Notes: a model not told the origin generated them from the sequence alone. 64,000 nt of DNA from Terribacillus saccharophilus (GCF_002272745.1 NZ_NPBD01000007.1:620001-684000), one strand, 5' to 3'. Positions 16,479 to 25,155 are shown, counted from the stretch's first letter. A program made the numbers and translations.

Positions 16479-17576
16479 TCACCTCCTTGAATGAAACATG
16501 ATTAAGTTGTTATGATGACCTAAAGCTAGTCTATAAAAGTGGTTAGCACGCTCAAAATCACGTTCATTGGAATAGAATGTTGCTAATTCATCTGCACAAG
16601 TTTGTAACTCATAGAAACGGTTTTTCTCTTCAAAATATTTAACTGCATTATTTAGTACATTTATATAATTTTCTTTTTCAACGTACTTAACATAAAGAAT
16701 TTTAAATTTCCAATAGTAGTCTTCGTCCGGTTTTTCTTTATGATAATCCATGGCTTTCTCATGATACTGTTTGCCTAAGTCAAAGTCTCCTTCTTCAAAG
16801 GCAATGCTTGTAAGCATATAGATAGTGGATAAATAGTTATCAAATTCTGTGTGCTCCAATACTTTAACCAGATATCTTTTAGCCGCTTCAAAGAGCCCTT
16901 TTCTTTCATAGAGAAAACCTAAATTGTGATATATGCTAACTTGTAGCATATAGTCATACTTAGTCGATGTATCTTGTAAAGCGGAATGTAAGTATTCTTC
17001 TGCTAAATCAAATTCGTTCATGTCGATGTAGTTTAAGGCGATCATGATCTTTGTACGCGTAAGCTTCCGTTCATACGCCGGATACAACTGGTAGATATAA
17101 ATCGCCTTCTCCGCATAAATAGCAGAACGATTCGTATAATCCAAGTAGTAGAGCGCAGATGCAAACAGATCAAAGAATTCCGCTTTTTCTATTTCGTCGT
17201 CGATATAGTTGAGATAGGGTTCGACTTCCCCGTATTCTTCAATGGCGTTGTAATAGTCTTTTACCGAATACAGGTACATGCCTTTGAAAAGGTGCAGATA
17301 GTAGAGATGCTCTTCCTTAAGATAAGGAGAAAACCCTTCTACTTGGCTGATCAGCTTTTCAGCTTCCAAATAATTCTTGCAGAGTATATGGTGGCGGCTA
17401 TGGATCAGAAGTGCTAGCTTGACGACGTCGTCATTCGCTTCACCTTTAGCGAGCTGTTCGGATACTTCCGTTTTAAGCTTTTCCGCTGCTTGGACTTTCT
17501 TCAATTTGATATTCATATACCACAAATTGAGCAGTTCCCTTAGCTCTTCTGAGTTGAATGTGACGTCAGAACGCAT
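16479..17576 (-). CDS. Rap family tetratricopeptide regulator (aspartate phosphatase-like)
   Basis: A 365-residue cytoplasmic protein, close to the Rap family length. The N-terminal three-helix bundle (LLNLWYMNIK, AEKLKTEV, LLIHSRHHILCKNY) aligns with Rap proteins such as RapH. TPR helices follow (ALYYLDYTNRSAIYAEKAI, YHNLGFLYERKGLFEAAKRYL, CADELATFYSNERDFERA). Raps dephosphorylate Spo0F or block response regulators such as ComA, and are inhibited by a Phr peptide. The position matching RapH Gln47, which works in Spo0F dephosphorylation, appears to be Asp here (NDDVV) if the alignment is right, so the target may differ. It is paired with the small phr-like gene immediately downstream. Confidence 0.87.
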   Translation of the reverse strand: MRSDVTFNSEELRELLNLWYMNIKLKKVQAAEKLKTEVSEQLAKGEANDDVVKLALLIHSRHHILCKNYLEAEKLISQVEGFSPYLKEEHLYYLHLFKGMYLYSVKDYYNAIEEYGEVEPYLNYIDDEIEKAEFFDLFASALYYLDYTNRSAIYAEKAIYIYQLYPAYERKLTRTKIMIALNYIDMNEFDLAEEYLHSALQDTSTKYDYMLQVSIYHNLGFLYERKGLFEAAKRYLVKVLEHTEFDNYLSTIYMLTSIAFEEGDFDLGKQYHEKAMDYHKEKPDEDYYWKFKILYVKYVEKENYINVLNNAVKYFEEKNRFYELQTCADELATFYSNERDFERANHFYRLALGHHNNLIMFHSRR

Positions 17577-17720
17577 CAGTTACACTCCCTAGTCTGTAAG
17601 ATTTTGCCTGAATCAAGCATAGCATGTTTCCTAGTAAATTTTTATTGGGAAAGTAGGTCGAATTTTTAGACATTAATTTGAGATTGAAAGCGTTGTTCGC
17701 GGAAACTAGGAAAGTTATAC

Positions 17721-17750
17721 AAAAAAAGCACCTCCGAAATGGAGGTGCTT
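17721..17750 (-). terminator. Rho-independent terminator of MATE gene
   Basis: On the minus strand AAGCACCTCC and GGAGGTGCTT form a 10-bp stem followed by seven T residues. The MATE stop codon lies in the stem. Confidence 0.88.
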
Positions 17751-19107
17751 ATACAGCAGCTTGCTCTTGTTTGCGCTGGATGAACCGCAGCCGCAGGAAG
17801 AAACCAATAGCGGCACAGGTCAAACCAAGTGTGATGCCAACCCAGAATCCGAATGGTTCGAGGGTGGTAAAGCGGGAAAGTAAGTAACCGCTTGGCAAAC
17901 CGACAATCCAATAAGATACAAAGGCAATGATAAACGGAATAGTAACATCCTTATATCCTCGTAATACACCTTGCAGGGAAGCTTGAGCTGCATCGGAAAA
18001 CTGGTACATAATCGCAAACAGCATGAACTGCATCGCCAGCAGTACAACGGTACGATCAGATGTGTAGAAGTAGCTGATCTGTTCCCGGAAAAGGAATAAT
18101 AACAAGCTTAAGATTCCAATAATCACGAGTGCAGAGCTGACGCCAAGGATGGCATATTGCTTGGCGTGTTTCATCCGGCGGGCACCAACTTCATGAGATA
18201 CAACAATCGTCATACCAATTGAGATGCTGAGCGGTACCATGAACATGAGTGTCGTAAAGTTTAATGCTGTCTGGTGAGCTGCAATGACTGTCGTGTCGAA
18301 CAGAGAACCCATTAGCAGCGTAACGACACTAAAGATACTCGCTTCGAAAAATGTGCTGAGTCCCATCGGCACGCCGATTTTCAATTGTTCCTTCCAAGCC
18401 TGGAGTGATACCTTATACCAGCGGACAAACAAGTAGTGCGTGCGCATTTCCTTCAGCTTGAATGTCAGGAACACACTTGCACCGAATATGAACCAATATG
18501 TAATAGCTGTCGCATAGCCGGCACCAGCTCCGCCAAGCTCTGGAAAACCAAAGTTGCCGAAAATGAGCAGATAATTAAGTGCTGCATTGATTGGCAGAGC
18601 CATCAACAAAATGACCATAGATACTCTCGTATAGCCTTGTGCATCAAAGAAATTACGCAGTACGGCGCTTGCAAACAGCGGTATGATACCGATAGAAAGG
18701 CCGTGCAGATAATCTGTTGCAACTGTATGTACGTCAGCACTCAAATCCATGATCCCGAGTACAGGCTGCAGAGCAACGGCACCGATAGCCAGTACAACCA
18801 ATGAAATCACTATTGCTAAATAAAATCCTTGCATAACCGTCCGTCCAACATCGCTCCGACGGTTGTTACCGATCAGTTGTCCAACCATCGGCGTGATGGC
18901 CAGCATGATTCCGGTCAATCCGGTATAGACAGGCATCCATAGACTGGAACCGACGGCAACACCAGCCAAATCATCTGTACCAGCTCGTCCAGACATCATT
19001 GTATCCAGCACAGTCATGGCATTGTAGCTGATCTGTGTTATGAGGATAGGCCATAATATGTGAAAGAATAAAGACGCTTTTTCGCGTATCGTGTTCGTAG
19101 GATACAT
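17749..19107 (-). CDS. MATE family multidrug efflux transporter
   Basis: A 452-residue NorM-like exporter that expels cationic drugs with Na+ or H+ antiport. Twelve hydrophobic helices are evident in two homologous halves. Family markers are the N-terminal ILWPILITQIS, the MSGRAGTDDLAGVAVG segment, PMVGQLIGN, and the second-half AAHQTALNF and SHEVGARR. The ATG at 19107 follows TGGGGGCAG and gives the usual family length; the ATG at 19188 would add 27 unneeded residues. It is transcribed alone. Substrates cannot be inferred. Confidence 0.92.
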   Translation of the reverse strand: MYPTNTIREKASLFFHILWPILITQISYNAMTVLDTMMSGRAGTDDLAGVAVGSSLWMPVYTGLTGIMLAITPMVGQLIGNNRRSDVGRTVMQGFYLAIVISLVVLAIGAVALQPVLGIMDLSADVHTVATDYLHGLSIGIIPLFASAVLRNFFDAQGYTRVSMVILLMALPINAALNYLLIFGNFGFPELGGAGAGYATAITYWFIFGASVFLTFKLKEMRTHYLFVRWYKVSLQAWKEQLKIGVPMGLSTFFEASIFSVVTLLMGSLFDTTVIAAHQTALNFTTLMFMVPLSISIGMTIVVSHEVGARRMKHAKQYAILGVSSALVIIGILSLLLFLFREQISYFYTSDRTVVLLAMQFMLFAIMYQFSDAAQASLQGVLRGYKDVTIPFIIAFVSYWIVGLPSGYLLSRFTTLEPFGFWVGITLGLTCAAIGFFLRLRFIQRKQEQAAV

Positions 19108-19312
19108 AAGTCTGCCCCCAGTTGTCGAATAAAGTAAAATCACAGCATTTAGTGTATCATACCCCCTGTTATAAAGCATATTTGTCATGGTGCGAAAGTT
19201 TCATAAAGCCTGTGGATAAGTCGTTTACTTTTCTGTTGGAAGGGTACATAACAAGTAGCAAGCCACCTAAGAAAAAGCTTTGCATCTGCTTAGACAGGAA
19301 AGGAGTGGTAAG

Positions 19313-19663
19313 ATGACTTGCCCTTCATTGACGTTAAGTGTGCAGGATTTTGTCGAACGAACAAAACAAGGTTCGTCCATCAACGATAAATACTTTTTCG
19401 TTTTCAACCACAAGCCGATCGTGGCGAAAATATATATAGCTAATCATATGATCGAAATACCTGATCTTCATGACATCGTACTCGAGAAAGGAACGGATGG
19501 TAAAAACAGTCTGTTCTTTATGCCACAATCATTCATTTATGAAAACCCAAAAGCGAAGCGGACACTTGACGATATGCCTCGCATCATCCTGGAAGGAGAA
19601 GAATTATCCATGTCGATGGAGCAGAACGACGAAGCCTACACGATGACGATTACAATTCGTTAG
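19313..19663 (+). CDS. Hypothetical protein
   Basis: A 116-residue soluble protein, not recognised. It is mixed alpha/beta, with no signal peptide or membrane segment. It starts at an ATG behind AAAGGAGTGG; the frame to 19280 lies upstream of that site. Notable stretches are FFVFNHKPIVAKIYIANHMI and an acidic C-terminal half ending in beta-type MTITIR. It is divergent from the MATE gene and 83 bp before the MpsC-like gene. The codon use and ribosome binding site suggest a real gene. An imperfect hairpin with T8 at 19635-19680 may terminate it. Confidence 0.7.
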   Translation: MTCPSLTLSVQDFVERTKQGSSINDKYFFVFNHKPIVAKIYIANHMIEIPDLHDIVLEKGTDGKNSLFFMPQSFIYENPKAKRTLDDMPRIILEGEELSMSMEQNDEAYTMTITIR

Positions 19664-19746
19664 TGCAGGCTTTTTTTTATACCCAAAAATGCTTCTATAC
19701 AGTAAAATATAATAGAAATTAATAACCAGGAAAAAGGTACACGAGA

Positions 19747-20433
19747 ATGGAAATCAAAGACAAACAAAATGTAGTGGCAGGCTTCACTGCAAGGCTTTTA
19801 CGAAAGCATTTCGGAAAAGGACCAGAAGCGGTATTCGTTTCCTTTGCAGATGATGTCATCTGTATCTATGTACGGGACTTACTCACGCCTGTCGAGAAAG
19901 TGCTGTTGGAGAATAATCAATTTGGCATGGTTTATGCAACACGGGATAGCTTAATGGAAAAGTGCCTTCCTGAACTGAAAGAACAGATTAAGGATGAGAC
20001 TGGTCACTATTTCAACCATTTCTATTATGACTGGAATATGGAGACCAATGGCGGCGTCATCGTTGCAATCAAGGATCATCTTAGCGATGAATCTGATTAT
20101 CCAGGTATGCAGATGGTGAATGAGCTGGTTGCAGCTGTCACGAAGAAAACAGAGAGGTTGCCGGACAAGGTAAAATCTGTTAAGCTAAATAATAGAACAC
20201 TCGTAATCTATCGCGAGGGCATACTCGTTAATATCGAGAAAGAGATTGTCCGCAGCGGTGAGGAAGAAGTATTGCGAAAAGCAAAAGGGAATCTTGAAAA
20301 GCAGGAGCTGCGTAAGGCATTTGATAAAGAAAGTCAATTGCTGCAAGGCACTGCACTGGAAATTTTCGTCGATTGGTCGTTTGAAAGTGATCAGAGCATG
20401 ATTGTCGTCATTATCGACCCGAATGATAATTAA
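19747..20433 (+). CDS. MpsC/DUF2294 family protein, tandem duplicated
   Basis: A 228-residue soluble protein built of two DUF2294 (MpsC-type) units. The first (about residues 5-118) has FTARLLRKHFGKGPEAV and ICIYVRDLLTPVEK. The second (about 125-228) has VNELVAAVTKKTERLPDKV and LVIYREGILVNIEKE. Each ends in a hydrophobic strand (VIVAI, MIVVII). The family was renamed for MpsC, a small partner of a membrane-potential-generating cation system in Staphylococcus, but many members stand alone, and no mpsAB genes are nearby. It has its own hairpin terminator at 20474-20515, so it is separate from the RsbT-like gene. Function is uncertain. Confidence 0.75.
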   Translation: MEIKDKQNVVAGFTARLLRKHFGKGPEAVFVSFADDVICIYVRDLLTPVEKVLLENNQFGMVYATRDSLMEKCLPELKEQIKDETGHYFNHFYYDWNMETNGGVIVAIKDHLSDESDYPGMQMVNELVAAVTKKTERLPDKVKSVKLNNRTLVIYREGILVNIEKEIVRSGEEEVLRKAKGNLEKQELRKAFDKESQLLQGTALEIFVDWSFESDQSMIVVIIDPNDN

Positions 20434-20473
20434 ATGAATTGGCTAGCATTAGCTGGGCATGGAACTAGCAATA

Positions 20474-20515
20474 AAGCCAAAGTAAGGACAAATTGTCTTT
20501 GCTTTGGCTTATTTT
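20474..20515 (+). terminator. Rho-independent terminator
   Basis: AAGCCAAAG and CTTTGGCTT, with an inner GACA/TGTC pairing, are followed by a T-rich tail. It lies between the MpsC-like and RsbT-like genes. Confidence 0.75.
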
Positions 20516-20604
20516 ATTGTATCCAAGCCAAAGAAGGGGACCTATCTATCAGTATATGGAATCAAGTTGCGTCAGCTCCTAGTTGTGAGGGGAAGGTGAC
20601 TGAA

Positions 20605-21015
20605 ATGAAGATAGAATCTGAGAAAGATATCGTCACGAGCAGATCATGCGGCAGGAAGCTTGCAGCTGACCTGGGATTTAGTGCGGTCGAACAAGCACGC
20701 ATCACTGCAGCCATCTCAGAGCTTGCCCGGAACATTTATAAATATGCAGGCAGCGGAACAATCTGTATTCACAGCGAACAAGACGCAAGAAAGGTTGGTA
20801 TCTACATTACCGCTAAGGATAATGGACCTGGAATAAGCAATCTGCAGGAAGCCATGCTGGATGGCTATACGACAGGCGGAGGATTAGGACGCGGACTTCC
20901 AGGGGTGAAGCGTTTAATGGATAACTTTGATATTACGTCTTCCACAACAGAAGGTACATGTGTACAAGTTGCCAAATATCGGATCATTCATAAAAAAGGC
21001 TTATTTCGAATATAG
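20605..21015 (+). CDS. RsbT-like serine/threonine (anti-sigma regulatory) kinase
   Basis: A 136-residue GHKL-fold kinase the size of RsbT. The N box is SELARNIYKYAGSG, G1 is DNGPGI, and G2 is GGGLGRGLPGVKRLMD. RsbT phosphorylates RsbS/RsbR in the stressosome and activates RsbU. Here it is an orphan: no rsbR, rsbS or rsbU adjoins it. The ATG at 20605 follows GGAAGGTGA at a good distance; the frame to 20434 would cross the preceding terminator. It may act on STAS partners encoded elsewhere. It ends in a strong terminator that contains its stop codon. Confidence 0.88.
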   Translation: MKIESEKDIVTSRSCGRKLAADLGFSAVEQARITAAISELARNIYKYAGSGTICIHSEQDARKVGIYITAKDNGPGISNLQEAMLDGYTTGGGLGRGLPGVKRLMDNFDITSSTTEGTCVQVAKYRIIHKKGLFRI

Positions 21016-21030
21016 GAATAAGCCTTTTTT
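20992..21030 (+). terminator. Rho-independent terminator
   Basis: AAAAAAGGCTTATT pairs with AATAAGCCTTTTTT; the rsbT-like stop codon lies in the loop. Confidence 0.88.
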
Positions 21031-21127
21031 GTGTCTAACGATATTTTTTCAAAATTCAATTGAATTAATTTTTATAACATATTACATTCGTTAAGTAAGT
21101 AAATCAAATAAAGAAAGAAGGATGAAG

Positions 21128-21574
21128 ATGCAAGTGAAAATCGAAACCATCCCAACTTACCGAATTGCTTTCTTTCGCAGAATAGGACCTTATGGCGCTG
21201 CTAATTATCAAACGATGCAAAGATTGAAGGAATGGGCAGCGGCAGAAAAACTGCTGGATGACACCTCGATCATCCTAGGAATCTCGCAAGATAATGTCGA
21301 AACGACAGCCCCGCAGAATTGTCGATATGATGCGGCACTTGTTGTACCTGAAGATTTTCAAGATGATGCGGTACTTATAGGAGAGTTAAGAGGAGGTAAA
21401 TATATCAGTTTAAGAGTGAAGCATACTGTAGAGGCGATGATACAAGCATGGACAGACATATTCCAGAAGCTAGCAGACCTTGGATATAAAGTGGATAGTC
21501 GTCCTACTTTTGAAAGATTCACTACGGAAATGCTTAGAGAGCATTATTGTGAAATATGCATACCAATAAAATAA
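21128..21574 (+). CDS. GyrI-like (SbmC/AraC effector-binding) small-molecule-binding domain protein
   Basis: A stand-alone GyrI-like domain of about 148 residues. Family features are the first strand VKIETIPTYRIAFFRRIGPY, a following helix (ANYQTMQRLKEW), ILGISQDNVETTAPQNCRYDAAL, and the closing YCEICIPIK with the conserved Glu of the ligand cleft. Such proteins bind drugs or hydrophobic cations or protect gyrase; some are hydrolases. The ATG at 21128 is better spaced from AAGAAGG than the ATG at 21122. It is monocistronic. The ligand is unknown. Confidence 0.85.
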   Translation: MQVKIETIPTYRIAFFRRIGPYGAANYQTMQRLKEWAAAEKLLDDTSIILGISQDNVETTAPQNCRYDAALVVPEDFQDDAVLIGELRGGKYISLRVKHTVEAMIQAWTDIFQKLADLGYKVDSRPTFERFTTEMLREHYCEICIPIK

Positions 21575-21633
21575 ATTGAAACCAATATGCCCTCCGAACC
21601 GTCTATTAAGTAACAAACATAGGAGGGAACGAC

Positions 21634-21795
21634 ATGTTCCAAATTGTTTTCTATCTCATTGGTGTCCTTGTTATGCTCTTCCTGGTAGCAGAAGTTGCTC
21701 GCCAGATGACAGATCTTCGCCTGCTCATTACGCCAGAAAACAAAACAAAAAAGCCTGAGACAGAAGGTTCTGTCCCAAGCTCTTATCATCAATAG
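21634..21795 (+). CDS. Small single-pass membrane protein (53 aa)
   Basis: An ATG with an excellent ATAGGAGGGAAC site starts a 53-residue frame. The N-terminal helix MFQIVFYLIGVLVMLFLVAE is hydrophobic. It is followed by an amphipathic VARQMTDLRLLI segment and a polar tail ending SYHQ. No family is recognised. It overlaps the convergent LysM-NlpC/P60 gene by 7 bp. The ribosome binding site and clean topology make it likely to be real. Confidence 0.68.
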   Translation: MFQIVFYLIGVLVMLFLVAEVARQMTDLRLLITPENKTKKPETEGSVPSSYHQ

Positions 21796-22844
21796 AAACG
21801 TTTGTAGCTATCGAAATGCTTAGCGTAGTAAGAGTTGCTTGTGCTAGTAATACGTACGCCATCGTTATCCGCATGAATGAACTGACCGCCGCCAAGGTAG
21901 ATACCCATATGAGAGATACCAGCTTTGTATGTACCTTTGAAGAAGATCAAGTCACCAGGCTGCGGTGAGCTTACATAGTAAGAACGGTTGAAGTAACCTT
22001 CCGCAGATGTACGGGAGATATCATACCCAGCGTTCTTAAATGCATAGTAGATAAATCCGCTGCAATCGAAGCCAGCAGTTGTAGCTCCGCCCCATACATA
22101 AGGTTTGCCAAGCTGAGTTTTAGCAACGCTGATCAGCTTGTCCACACTCTTAGAAGTCTGTGCAGAATCCACTTGAGTGTTGTTCGCAGGCTTCGAAGAA
22201 GAAGATGAACCGCTGCTTGCTTTACCATTGATCTTCAATGTTTGACCAACACGGATCACATCAGAAGATAGGTTGTTCCAGCTTTTCAGGTTCGCAACAG
22301 AAACGCCATTGTTGTTAGCAATCTTCCATAGTGAGTCACCAGACTTCACTTTATAAGTAGAAGAAGAACTGCTGCTATTATTATTGGATGAGCTTCCAGA
22401 ATTGGAGGAAGAGTTATTCGATGAAGAAGAACCACCTGCAGAGACCTTCAGCTTATCACCAGGATAGATCAAATATCCGGAGATATTATTCCATTTTTTT
22501 AAGTTGTTCAAAGAGATATTATGTTTAGATGCAATACCACTCAACGTATCACCGGATTTAACAGTATATGTAGATGCACTGCTAGAAGATGATGAAGATG
22601 TATTTGTATTAGGTTTATTCGTAGAGCTGGATGAACCAGTTGTCTGCAATACTTGGTTAGGGAAGATAATGGAGTTTTTCAGTCCATTGATTTCCATCAG
22701 CTTAGAAACGGAAGTGTTGTTTTGGCTAGCAATCTTCCAGAGCGAGTCGCCCTTCTGAACCTTGTAAGATGCAGCGTCAACAGTTGTGGCATATGAACTA
22801 GCAATTACCGCAGTAGCAGCAAGGGTAACAATCGTCTTTTTCAT
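21789..22844 (-). CDS. LysM-NlpC/P60 peptidoglycan endopeptidase (LytE/CwlS-like)
   Basis: A 351-residue secreted autolysin. It has a signal peptide (1-25, ending TTVDAA) and three LysM domains, each opening with V(Q/K)xGD(S/T)L and separated by long Ser/Asn linkers. The C-terminal NlpC/P60 domain has catalytic Cys261 (GFDCSGF), His312 (ISHMGIY) and His324 (FIHA). It should cut D-glutamyl-meso-DAP bonds and bind glycan chains through LysM. The first ATG (22871) precedes the AAAGGAG site, so the ATG at 22844 was chosen although its spacing is long (about 12 bases). A WalR-type site lies upstream, matching control by WalKR as for lytE and yocH. Confidence 0.93.
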   Translation of the reverse strand: MKKTIVTLAATAVIASSYATTVDAASYKVQKGDSLWKIASQNNTSVSKLMEINGLKNSIIFPNQVLQTTGSSSSTNKPNTNTSSSSSSSASTYTVKSGDTLSGIASKHNISLNNLKKWNNISGYLIYPGDKLKVSAGGSSSSNNSSSNSGSSSNNNSSSSSSTYKVKSGDSLWKIANNNGVSVANLKSWNNLSSDVIRVGQTLKINGKASSGSSSSSKPANNTQVDSAQTSKSVDKLISVAKTQLGKPYVWGGATTAGFDCSGFIYYAFKNAGYDISRTSAEGYFNRSYYVSSPQPGDLIFFKGTYKAGISHMGIYLGGGQFIHADNDGVRITSTSNSYYAKHFDSYKRFY

Positions 22845-22935
22845 TCTAGTAACGTTCTCCTTTATTTTCATAATCCATAGAAATTAATCATACTATAGCA
22901 TAATTTGGCACCTAGATTACCAGAATTTACGTCAT

Positions 22936-22952
22936 TGTAATGTAACTGTAAT
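22936..22952. promoter_or_regulatory. WalR-type binding site
   Basis: TGTAAT, GTAAC, TGTAAT fits the WalR consensus TGTWAH-N5-TGTWAH exactly. It lies between the endopeptidase gene and galU, about 90 bp upstream of the endopeptidase start and in the opposite orientation to it. An extended -10 (TGCTATAGT, minus strand, near 22893) lies between. The rest of the 331-bp gap has no gene. Confidence 0.55.
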
Positions 22953-23175
22953 ATTAAACTCGTATATTGTAGGGAAATGTAGAATGGATGTTATTGAGTA
23001 AGCAAACTTAATATGTTACTATTTTTACAAATCCAGTAAGGGTATAGGGACTTTTGTATGAGTTGTATGACGCCTGTTAACGAAGTTGTTTTATCTTCTG
23101 CACATCGGGAAGTATAATTTGTACGAAACACTCTATACGCAATCTACATATACTACATAAAGAGGTGCAGAACGT

Positions 23176-24060
23176 ATGAAAATCAAAAAGGCCATCATCC
23201 CAGCAGCAGGTCTAGGTACACGCTTCCTGCCAGCAACTAAAGCACAGCCGAAGGAAATGCTGCCAATTGTCGATAAACCGACAATTCAGTACATTGTTGA
23301 AGAAGCTGTTAAATCCGGTATCGAGGATATTATCATTGTCAGCGGCCGCGGTAAACGCGCAATCGAAGACCACTTCGACAAATCCTACGAACTAGAGGAT
23401 CAGCTTATTAAGAAAGATAAGATGAAGATGCTTGAAGAAATCCAAGACATCTCCAACTTGGCTGATATTCACTACATTCGCCAAAAAGAAGCAAAAGGAC
23501 TTGGCCACGCCATTTCCACAGCGAAGAAATTTATCGGCAATGAGCCATTCGCAGTATTGCTTGGTGATGACATCGTGAAAACAGATGGCACACCGGCATT
23601 GAAACAATTGACAGAGGCTTTCGAAAAATATCGCGGTTCTGTTGTTGGTGTGCAGCAAGTACCAGAATCTGAAGTATCCAAATACGGTGTGGTTGCACCT
23701 CAGGGTTCTACGAGCGAACCTAACTTGATGCAGGTTAGTGACTTGGTTGAGAAGCCTAAGAAGGAAGAAGCTCCATCTAACTACGCAATCATGGGTCGTT
23801 ATGTATTGACTCCAGAAATCTTTGATATATTGGAAACTCTTCCTCCAGGCGCTGGCGGAGAGATTCAGCTTACAGATGCAATCAAGGAATTGAATAAGAA
23901 GCAAGCTGTTTATGCTTGTGAATTCACTGGTGACCGTTATGATGTTGGGGATAAATTCGGATTCATCAAGGCAACGATCGAATTTGCACTTGATCGTCCT
24001 GACCTAAAAGATCAACTACAGGATTATCTAAATAATAGTGTTGTAACAGAAGATAAATAA
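23176..24060 (+). CDS. galU: UTP-glucose-1-phosphate uridylyltransferase
   Basis: A 294-residue nucleotidyltransferase making UDP-glucose from UTP and glucose-1-phosphate. The signature [20 protein letters not shown] is at residues 10-29. LLGDDIV carries the metal-binding Asp, [12 protein letters not shown] is the sugar loop, and [10 protein letters not shown] and [10 protein letters not shown] are conserved. The ATG follows AGAGGTG. It is monocistronic with its own terminator, directly before the exopolysaccharide operon. UDP-glucose is the entry point for galE and ugd products and for glucosylated wall polymers. Confidence 0.95.
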   Translation: MKIKKAIIPAAGLGTRFLPATKAQPKEMLPIVDKPTIQYIVEEAVKSGIEDIIIVSGRGKRAIEDHFDKSYELEDQLIKKDKMKMLEEIQDISNLADIHYIRQKEAKGLGHAISTAKKFIGNEPFAVLLGDDIVKTDGTPALKQLTEAFEKYRGSVVGVQQVPESEVSKYGVVAPQGSTSEPNLMQVSDLVEKPKKEEAPSNYAIMGRYVLTPEIFDILETLPPGAGGEIQLTDAIKELNKKQAVYACEFTGDRYDVGDKFGFIKATIEFALDRPDLKDQLQDYLNNSVVTEDK

Positions 24061-24076
24061 GAAAATAAATCAGAAG

Positions 24077-24110
24077 AAACCGAACCTGCGCAAGTGGGTT
24101 TGGTTTTTTT
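24077..24110 (+). terminator. Rho-independent terminator of galU
   Basis: AAACCGAACC pairs with GGTTTGGTTT (one G-U pair), followed by a T run. Confidence 0.8.
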
Positions 24111-24270
24111 AATATAATTTGGTAATTCTATGTTGCGTCTGGGAAATTTGTGGTATACTTTTCATGTTTTTAACTGCTAACTATGAAATTTGAACTATAT
24201 ATTATAAAGATGTTTCGACAAGATGCAAGTGACAATTGTAGCGCTTACATATTTTCGACAAAAACAGTCA

Positions 24271-24298
24271 TTGCATGGTTAATCAAACCCTATATAAT
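24271..24298 (+). promoter_or_regulatory. Probable promoter of exopolysaccharide operon
   Basis: TTGCAT (24271-24276), a 16-base spacer and TATAAT (24293-24298) lie about 90 bp upstream of the first gene. A second candidate, extended -10 TGGTATACT, lies at 24151-24159. TTTCGACAA occurs twice, about 40 bp apart, upstream of the main promoter. The 327-bp gap holds no other gene. Confidence 0.55.
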
Positions 24299-24387
24299 AA
24301 AAAAGTACATATAAATTTCTAAAAGTTAGCATTTTTCTTTGTCTTTGGACTTATCTTTTTTTAGTACATCTCATCGGAGGGACATGA

Positions 24388-25155
24388 ATGGAAGAGACAA
24401 TCTCTTTAAAGGAAATATTTGCAGTATTGAAGAAACGGACGCTAATGATTTTATCCTTAATCGTCAGTTTCGCTGCAATCGCTTTTTTAGTCAGTTACTT
24501 TTTGATTACCCCAACCTACCAAGCTAGTGCATCTGTCGTAGTCAACCAGGAAGAAAATGTGGATGTTTCCACACTGAATACCGCCATCCAATCCAATATC
24601 AGCTTGATCAATACATATAAGATTGTCATGACAAGTCCAGTCATCCTGGACGAAGTCGCAAAGGAAATGAACTTATCCCTCTCTTCCAGTGAATTGGCAG
24701 AGAAGCTGGAAGTTGCCTCCGAAGCTGATACACAGATCATCACCGTAACAGCAACTGATACAAGCCAGGCAAAAGCTGCAGAGCTTGCCAACACTACAGT
24801 TGATGTTTTCCAAAAAGAAATTCCGGAATTAATGAATTTAGAAAACGTTAAGCCTTTATCTCTAGCTGAAACAGTAGAAAATCCATCACCAGCTAGTCCA
24901 AACGTCCTTTTGAATACTGCTATTGCTCTTGTACTGGGTGCGATGGTGGGAATCGGACTCGCATTCCTATTAGAGTATCTTGATAATACTGTTAAGACAG
25001 AAGCCGATATTGAGAAACGCATTGGCATCCCAGTCATCGGCATCATTAGTCATATGACCGAGGAAGATATGAAAACCAATAAGCAATATGCAACACCTGC
25101 TGATAAGAGACAAGTTAGGAGAGAGTACAGTGGCCAAAAGAAAAAAACAGTTTAA
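24388..25155 (+). CDS. Wzz/CapA-type polysaccharide chain-length modulator (BY-kinase activator)
   Basis: A 255-residue membrane protein that controls polymer length and activates the next-encoded tyrosine kinase. Residues 1-45 carry the Wzz start (ISLKEIFAVLKKRT) and the first transmembrane helix. A large outside domain follows (YQASASVVVNQE, DTSQAKAAELAN). The second helix (about 170-195) precedes the Pro-rich Wzz motif region (ENPSPASPN) and a cytoplasmic tail that contacts the kinase. The start is ATG 24388, 7 bases after GGAGG; the ATG at 24384 is in another frame. It overlaps the kinase gene by 26 bp, so the two are translationally coupled. Confidence 0.92.
   Translation: MEETISLKEIFAVLKKRTLMILSLIVSFAAIAFLVSYFLITPTYQASASVVVNQEENVDVSTLNTAIQSNISLINTYKIVMTSPVILDEVAKEMNLSLSSSELAEKLEVASEADTQIITVTATDTSQAKAAELANTTVDVFQKEIPELMNLENVKPLSLAETVENPSPASPNVLLNTAIALVLGAMVGIGLAFLLEYLDNTVKTEADIEKRIGIPVIGIISHMTEEDMKTNKQYATPADKRQVRREYSGQKKKTV

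Noticed and set aside
23392-23904. 170-codon minus-strand ORF within galU
   Set aside because: Entirely inside a highly conserved gene, with Cys/His/Leu-rich composition typical of antisense reading; no start signals.
24236-24251. cre-like TTGTAGCGCTTACAT upstream of the exopolysaccharide operon
   Set aside because: It breaks the consensus at a core A position (TAG instead of AAN), so the match is not good enough.
24516-25046. 176-codon minus-strand ORF within the Wzz-like gene
   Set aside because: Shadow ORF; the plus-strand protein is a clear family match.
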